9,281 nucleotides of DNA from Chloroflexota bacterium (lineage in GTDB: Bacteria > Chloroflexota > Anaerolineae > Anaerolineales > Villigracilaceae). Within the stretch, counting starts at the first letter, position 1. Each line of letters opens with the position of its first letter. A model generated the notes under the pieces. The model was not told the DNA's origin. It saw only the letters and a list, made by a program, of their open reading frames with translations, and did no database searches. This document shows positions 5,580 through 9,281 of the stretch, in pieces. The position numbers and the translations under genes were made by a program. The stretch spans positions 1-9,281 of the forward strand of contig JAJYOH010000205.1 of NCBI GenBank assembly GCA_021796315.1. Direction: 5' to 3'.

Positions 5580-6470
5580 ATGAAAATACTTTACCCTGCA
5601 TTCATAAGAATCCGAAAGCCGCTGGCGGCACTCGCGCCGCTCGCAATGATCGCCTTCATCACTCTCGCTTGCGGCGCAACCGCGACTCCCATCGCGCCTC
5701 TTTCACAAGGCGATGTGGCCACGGTTGTAGCAGCCACTATTCAAGCGCTTACCGCTCAGGCCCCCACATCCCTTCCGCCGACAACCGTCCCGCCCACTGC
5801 AGTTCCTTTGTCAACTTCCGTGCCAACCTTCCCGCCTGTTCAGCCTACACAAATCTTGCCGGCCGCAACTCGAATAATTTTTTTAACAGGCGCAACCACC
5901 GGCTCGGTAACTGGAACGATCCAAGCGGGCGAAACAAAAACCTACGTCCTCGAAGCATCGCAGGGACAGCCCATGATCGTCATGACAAATTCATTTAACA
6001 ACGACGTGACGATGTCCATCAAGACGAAGGGCGGCACATCCATCCTCAGCGCCGCGTCAAAACTTTCGAACTGGCAGGGTACGCTTCCCACAACCGAAGA
6101 TTATTACATCAGTATTTATGGCGGGGCGACTGCCGAGAACTTTACGCTTTCAGTGGAAATTCCAGCCCGCATCAAATTCGCGGCGAACGCCGACTCTGCC
6201 AACGTCAGCGGAAAAACTGTTGGAGGCGACAACGTGGCATACACGGTTTTCGCCTCCCAAGGACAAAACATGAAAGTGGACTTGAATGGCGTCGGCAGCA
6301 ATGCGGCCCTGACCATTTATGGCTTCAGCGATGGACAGCCTTACATCCGTTCAGTGACAGGCGCCACCACCTTCAACTTCAAACTTCCTTTGACTCAAGA
6401 CTACATTATCGAAGTAGTTCCCATGGCAGGACAAGTGGTCAATTACACTTTGGTGATAAGTATAAAGTAG
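5580..6470 (+). CDS. Lipoprotein with two tandem PPC-like beta-sandwich domains
   Basis: 296 residues. A signal peptide with charged start and hydrophobic core (14-30) ends in the lipobox TLAC, so C31 would be lipidated and the protein held on the outer face of the membrane. Next come a short helix (VVAATIQALTAQ, 49-60) and a Pro/Thr/Ser-rich stalk (61-96). Two homologous domains follow at about 106-195 and 204-296. They repeat at a spacing of 99-101 residues: YVLEASQGQPM (122-132) with YTVFASQGQNM (221-231), TEDYYISIY (172-180) with TQDYIIEVV (272-280), and NFTLSV (187-192) with NYTLVI (288-293). The pattern resembles pre-peptidase C-terminal (PPC-like) beta-sandwiches, which bind carbohydrate, protein or neighbouring domains. 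There is no attached enzyme, so the role is unknown, perhaps binding or inhibition at the cell surface. Confidence 0.85.
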   Translation: MKILYPAFIRIRKPLAALAPLAMIAFITLACGATATPIAPLSQGDVATVVAATIQALTAQAPTSLPPTTVPPTAVPLSTSVPTFPPVQPTQILPAATRIIFLTGATTGSVTGTIQAGETKTYVLEASQGQPMIVMTNSFNNDVTMSIKTKGGTSILSAASKLSNWQGTLPTTEDYYISIYGGATAENFTLSVEIPARIKFAANADSANVSGKTVGGDNVAYTVFASQGQNMKVDLNGVGSNAALTIYGFSDGQPYIRSVTGATTFNFKLPLTQDYIIEVVPMAGQVVNYTLVISIK

Positions 6471-6487
6471 GCGCTCTCCACAGGTTG

Positions 6488-6516
6488 TTGACTATCCTTT
6501 TGTATTGTTGTACACT
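6488..6516 (+). promoter_or_regulatory. Promoter of the zinc-ribbon/secreted-protein operon
   Basis: TTGACT (6488-6493) and TACACT (6511-6516) are 17 bases apart, giving a predicted start near 6523. It lies just past the lipoprotein stop, so the downstream group forms its own transcription unit. Confidence 0.6.
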
Positions 6517-6542
6517 GATCTCAACAATAAGGAGCAACGACT

Positions 6543-6623
6543 ATGCTTATCCCGGGCGGGCCTGGCAGTCGAGTCAAGGTTTTGGAGTGGGGGTGGCAAA
6601 ATGAATTGTCCAAATTGTGGTAA
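6543..6623 (+). CDS. Putative 26-residue leader peptide overlapping the zinc-ribbon gene
   Basis: This small ORF starts MLIPGGPGSRVKVLEW and ends LSKLW. It has the best translation signal of the operon: AAGGAG (6529-6534), eight bases before the ATG, about 20 bases after the predicted transcript start. Its stop lies 23 bases inside the zinc-ribbon gene, in another frame, so ribosomes finishing here could re-initiate at 6601. There is no signal peptide and no amino-acid run suggesting classical attenuation. It could also mark an older start of the next gene that has lost frame. Whether the peptide is made or functions is unknown. Confidence 0.45.
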   Translation: MLIPGGPGSRVKVLEWGWQNELSKLW

Positions 6624-6996
6624 ATCCAATCCGCCGCAGTCGCAGACCTGCGGCAACTGTGGACATCTGCTGCGTGCCCGCGTTTTCCCTTCTGTTTTAC
6701 CCTCCGCTTCCCCTGAGGCGTCTCCTGCCGCGTATCCGTCCAGAACACCTGCCCCAACTTCACAAAAACCCGGTTGCCTAGTCTCACTCCTAAAGCGCTC
6801 TCTGGCTATGCTGGCGGCGAGCATCGTTGGCTGGCTGTGCGGACTGGTCAACGCGGCGCTGTTACCGGCGCTGGCGCAATCGTCGGACTCGGCGTGGCTG
6901 GTCACGTTTTTGTTGGCGGGCACGCAATTGTGTCTCAGTTTTGTGATTGCATTGGTCGGGGGAATTTTTCTCAACCGGAGGCGGCAAGCCGCTTGA
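6601..6996 (+). CDS. Zinc-ribbon protein with two membrane segments
   Basis: 131 residues. An N-terminal zinc ribbon has C3-x2-C6 and C17-x2-C20 (MNCPNCGKSNPPQSQTCGNC), enough for one Zn site. A Pro/Ser/Ala-rich linker spans 29-56. Two hydrophobic helices at about 68-90 and 98-124 follow, ending in a positively charged NRRRQAA tail. The predicted layout is both ends in the cytoplasm and a short outside loop. The start at 6601 is chosen because MNCPNCG is the usual beginning of such proteins; the site before it (GGAG at 6584-6587 and GGGTGG nearer) is imperfect. The frame is open further upstream to 6505, but without signals. Translation is probably coupled to the overlapping 26-codon ORF. The following gene begins five bases after the stop. 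Such zinc-ribbon membrane proteins are common and uncharacterised; the function is unknown. Confidence 0.8.
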   Translation: MNCPNCGKSNPPQSQTCGNCGHLLRARVFPSVLPSASPEASPAAYPSRTPAPTSQKPGCLVSLLKRSLAMLAASIVGWLCGLVNAALLPALAQSSDSAWLVTFLLAGTQLCLSFVIALVGGIFLNRRRQAA

Positions 6997-7001
6997 GACT
7001 T

Positions 7002-8891
7002 ATGAATAAATTCAGTAAATCACAGATTCAAATGTCGTTGCGAGCGAAGCGAAGCAACCCTATTGTTTTCATGAAATCTTTGGCTGATTCTGCCGTGAGA
7101 TTGCTTCGTTGGGCTTCGCCCTCCTCGCAAAGACATCAAAGTCATGATTTACTGAAATTAACTCGCGTAGCATCCATTATCTTGATCGGAATCTTTCTCG
7201 GCGCGGCCTTGAATGTGACAGTCACGCCGGTTCGCGCACAGAGCGGGCCTGACCAGCAGTTGATGAATATCATGAGCGATGCGGCGCAATCCCTCGGTTG
7301 GTCGGAGGAGGTTAGATGGGGCTATACGATTTGGGGGACAGTGACAGGGGCAGTGATTCACTACAACTGTTCTGAGAATTGTGGCGGCGCTTATCGTTAT
7401 TTTGAATATATAGCGGTTAGCAAGCGCTATTCATCGGCGGATGAAGCAACAAACGCCGCGAAGAAACCTCTTCTTGATTACTTTGGAAACTTTGCCCCCA
7501 TCCCGTTCCATGCCTACACCATATATCACGGGCATATTGACCGTGGTGAAGACCTTATCCAATGGGCAATGGGAGATGTTGTTGTTTTCATCTGGACTGA
7601 TACCGACGTAGATAGTTATGCCGATGGAATGCCGGTTGCGGAAGCAGTCTACGCATCGGCTGTCAATCACGGACTTGGGCAAGATATAAATCCAAATCCG
7701 AATCCTCCTGAGCCGGAACCGAATCCAAACCCCAATCCTGCTCCCAACCCTGAACCGAATCCCAATCCCGAACCAAACCCCGCGCCGAATCCTGAACCAC
7801 AGCCCGGCCCTGACCCAATTATATTGAATACACTGCAATCACTTCTCGGCACGCCCATCATTCCCATCACCGGCGCGGTCACTGGCGGACTCATCGCGTG
7901 GGTCATTTCGATGTTGGGCGGCGGCAAGTCTATTCTGTCAGCGCCGGTTAATTCGTCGAAAGCAATATCCGCCTATCAACAAAAGTGGATTCAAAAGGGT
8001 TGGAAAATCAACTCGAAGACAGGCCAACTCGAAGTCCAGCCCGGTGCGACGGATGACAAAGGTCATGTCTGGTATAAACTTCCGTATGACGAAGGCAATA
8101 GTCATTGTTGGGTGGATAAATCGAAAGTCGAAGAATGTGAACGCAGTCTCGCACAAGGTTTGGTGTACGACCATAGATTAAGCGGATGGGTCGAGCCGAA
8201 CGATTTAGCGAAATACGATTTACAAAGAGAAGCGCGGCATCAACAGAACATCATCGATTCGGCAAACCATAACGCGCAGATTCAGCAAGAAATCAAAGAC
8301 GCGCAAGCGCAACGCGATGCCGACTTTAAAAAATGGGAACAGGATTTCGATAAGAAAGAAGAAATTCGTTCTCAGATGGACGAAGAAAAATATAACGCGT
8401 TCAAAGCCGGATTGAAAACCACTTACTACGACAATTGGGGAAAAGTTTTTGGCGGCGTCGAAACCACTGCCGATGTTGCCATTGCGCTCGGCGCAAAATT
8501 TGTTCCCGGCGGCAAGGCCATCGAAGAATCTTATGAGTTAATCAAACGCGTCGCGCTGTCTGTTGATGAAGGCATTGATAAAGGTTCGGTCACAACCGCT
8601 GTCGTGGATTACACAAAGCGCGCCATCAAAGATAAAGCAGTGTCCACAGTTTCCAGCATTTTGAAATTGAAGAACGTCAGCAAGCCGCTCGATAAAATGG
8701 CGAAGAAAGTTTTGACCAAAGGCTCGCGTACCGGCTTGAAAATTTACGACGCGGTCACTGGCAAAGCGAAAGATAAATTCATCGAAGGCAAACTGGATGA
8801 TGCGCTTGAATCTGAAACAGGAAAGACCATAATTAATTACGTTGGCGATTCGATGAAGGGTGGCAATTTGGGGACAGGGATATTTCGATGA
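7002..8891 (+). CDS. Secreted/membrane multidomain protein with Asn/Glu-Pro repeat stalk, unknown function
   Basis: 629 residues if started at the ATG five bases after the zinc-ribbon gene. Alternative in-frame ATGs at 7032 and 7071 lie inside an inserted repeat. The frame extends upstream to 6774 but would overlap the zinc-ribbon gene. Layout: an unusually long N-region (1-55, of which about 11-45 come from the repeat); a hydrophobic signal core (56-70) with a VRA/Q cleavage site at 79/80; an unknown extracellular domain (80-229) with C123/C127 in HYNCSENCGG; a Pro-alternating stalk (230-272); and a membrane helix (about 285-305, ITGAVTGGLIAWVISML). Then comes a probably cytoplasmic part: a WYKLPY/GWVEP region (about 315-400) with C369 and C379, a charged coiled coil (about 405-465), and a Lys/Gly-rich helical C-terminus (467-629) containing TTADVAIALGAKFVPGG. 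I recognise no enzyme motif. The next gene overlaps by ATGA. Confidence 0.8.
   Translation: MNKFSKSQIQMSLRAKRSNPIVFMKSLADSAVRLLRWASPSSQRHQSHDLLKLTRVASIILIGIFLGAALNVTVTPVRAQSGPDQQLMNIMSDAAQSLGWSEEVRWGYTIWGTVTGAVIHYNCSENCGGAYRYFEYIAVSKRYSSADEATNAAKKPLLDYFGNFAPIPFHAYTIYHGHIDRGEDLIQWAMGDVVVFIWTDTDVDSYADGMPVAEAVYASAVNHGLGQDINPNPNPPEPEPNPNPNPAPNPEPNPNPEPNPAPNPEPQPGPDPIILNTLQSLLGTPIIPITGAVTGGLIAWVISMLGGGKSILSAPVNSSKAISAYQQKWIQKGWKINSKTGQLEVQPGATDDKGHVWYKLPYDEGNSHCWVDKSKVEECERSLAQGLVYDHRLSGWVEPNDLAKYDLQREARHQQNIIDSANHNAQIQQEIKDAQAQRDADFKKWEQDFDKKEEIRSQMDEEKYNAFKAGLKTTYYDNWGKVFGGVETTADVAIALGAKFVPGGKAIEESYELIKRVALSVDEGIDKGSVTTAVVDYTKRAIKDKAVSTVSSILKLKNVSKPLDKMAKKVLTKGSRTGLKIYDAVTGKAKDKFIEGKLDDALESETGKTIINYVGDSMKGGNLGTGIFR
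7032..7136. repeat. 105-bp dispersed palindromic repeat (MSLRAKRSNP type), inserted in frame
   Basis: The ends are inverted: ATGTCGTTGCGAG (7032-7044) against CTCGCAAAGACAT (7124-7136), with 12 of 13 bases complementary. Inside, GCGAAGCAA on the left faces TTGCTTCG on the right. Read forward it translates as the well-known repeat peptide MSLRAKRSNP, found spuriously in many bacterial genomes. TCAA occurs at both edges and might be a target duplication. The length is 35 codons, so the host gene's frame is kept. Confidence 0.8.
7689..7817 (+). repeat. Low-complexity (NP/EP/AP)n coding repeat
   Basis: This 129-bp segment encodes 43 residues in which almost every second residue is proline, alternating with Asn, Glu, Ala, Gln, Gly or Asp. 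It would form an extended polyproline-type spacer holding the extracellular domain away from the membrane helix that follows. Codons vary (CCA, CCG, CCC, CCT), so the repeat is not a very recent expansion. Confidence 0.85.
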
Positions 8892-9281
8892 TAACAATCG
8901 ACACTCGCATCCCACTTCGACTTTGGGCTGGTCTCACTAAAAGAATTCAATCTGCGCCCGGAGTTTTGACTCCGTTAATCGCGGCGGACGGTGAATCATT
9001 CAGCGAATTGGATTCTCTTCCCGCCGATTTGCAACCCATATTAGAACGTCTCGCCGCGCCGCGTGGAATGAATTCCCTTTCATTCATCCTGCCCGAAGAT
9101 ATATTCGACATCGCCATTTATTATTCCGATAAAACTCTCGAACATGCGATTGCCTTATCCAACGAAGTTGAGAATGTCCGCGTGCAAGCCGCGCCGCCGA
9201 TTGATGAAATCCTGACCATCGTTCAATCGCAATTAGGCGCGGCTCAATCAAAAAATTCATCCGTTGCGTTTGACTTGTCTC
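8888..9281 (+). CDS. Unknown protein, 3' partial, last visible gene of the operon
   Basis: The ATG overlaps the previous stop (ATGA at 8888-8891), and the frame stays open to the window end, giving 131 residues. It begins MITIDTRIPLRLWAGLTKRI and continues with a mixed alpha/beta-looking sequence: LDSLPADLQPILERLAAP, then LSFILPEDIFDIAIYYSD, then EILTIVQSQLGAAQ. There is no signal peptide, membrane helix or cysteine cluster in the visible part, so it is probably cytoplasmic. I recognise no family. The start-stop overlap indicates translational coupling with the large secreted/membrane protein, and so a shared process. Confidence 0.75.
   Translation, partial: MITIDTRIPLRLWAGLTKRIQSAPGVLTPLIAADGESFSELDSLPADLQPILERLAAPRGMNSLSFILPEDIFDIAIYYSDKTLEHAIALSNEVENVRVQAAPPIDEILTIVQSQLGAAQSKNSSVAFDLS

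Noticed and set aside
6774..7001. Upstream extension of the large secreted protein from a TTG at 6774
   Set aside because: It runs out of frame through the zinc-ribbon gene's membrane helices and has no start signal; the ATG at 7002 directly after that gene is preferred.
7689..7817. CRISPR or tandem-repeat array
   Set aside because: The repetition is at dipeptide level with varied codons inside a coding frame; there are no spacers or constant repeats.
7667..7927. Minus-strand Gly-rich ORF resembling a PE-PGRS or cell-wall protein
   Set aside because: Its glycine/phenylalanine repeats are the reverse complement of the Asn/Glu-Pro coding repeat of the large protein.

Overview
The window (9,281 bp, about 50-55% GC by eye) looks like a chromosomal segment from a Chloroflexota bacterium, most likely class Anaerolineae. 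That is an inference from protein style: a low-potential-type ferredoxin with a long C-terminal tail, a lipoprotein with a Pro/Thr-rich stalk, small membrane proteins with an N-terminal zinc ribbon, and several genes whose promoter sits directly on the start codon (leaderless). No rRNA, tRNA, CRISPR array or transposase gene was seen.

Left part (1-1240). The window opens inside a penicillin-binding-protein-like transpeptidase gene whose three catalytic motifs all appear to be lost. A perfect hairpin follows. Next comes a short, frameshifted 3' remnant of an Eco57I/TaqI-like restriction-methylase gene, closed by a bidirectional terminator.

Middle (1241-5443). Two minus-strand genes encode a two-cluster ferredoxin and a Mn-type superoxide dismutase. 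Each has a convincing promoter, and the ferredoxin promoter is overlapped by a perfect 11-bp inverted repeat that looks like an operator. Divergent from sod runs a plus-strand group: a DMT/EamA transporter, a YbaK-like deacylase one base behind it, and the condensin subunit scpA with its own extended -10 promoter and a terminator. A small VanZ-like membrane protein converges on scpA from the minus strand.

Right part (5444-9281). A lipoprotein with two tandem beta-sandwich domains is followed by a tightly packed plus-strand operon of unknown function. The operon has a promoter, a 26-codon leader ORF with the best ribosome binding site, a zinc-ribbon two-TM protein overlapping it, a 629-residue secreted/membrane protein with an Asn/Glu-Pro repeat stalk, and a further unknown gene that overlaps by ATGA and runs off the end. 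The N-terminus of the 629-residue protein contains an in-frame 105-bp copy of a dispersed palindromic repeat (the type that translates as MSLRAKRSNP). This operon is the part of the window least explained by known families.
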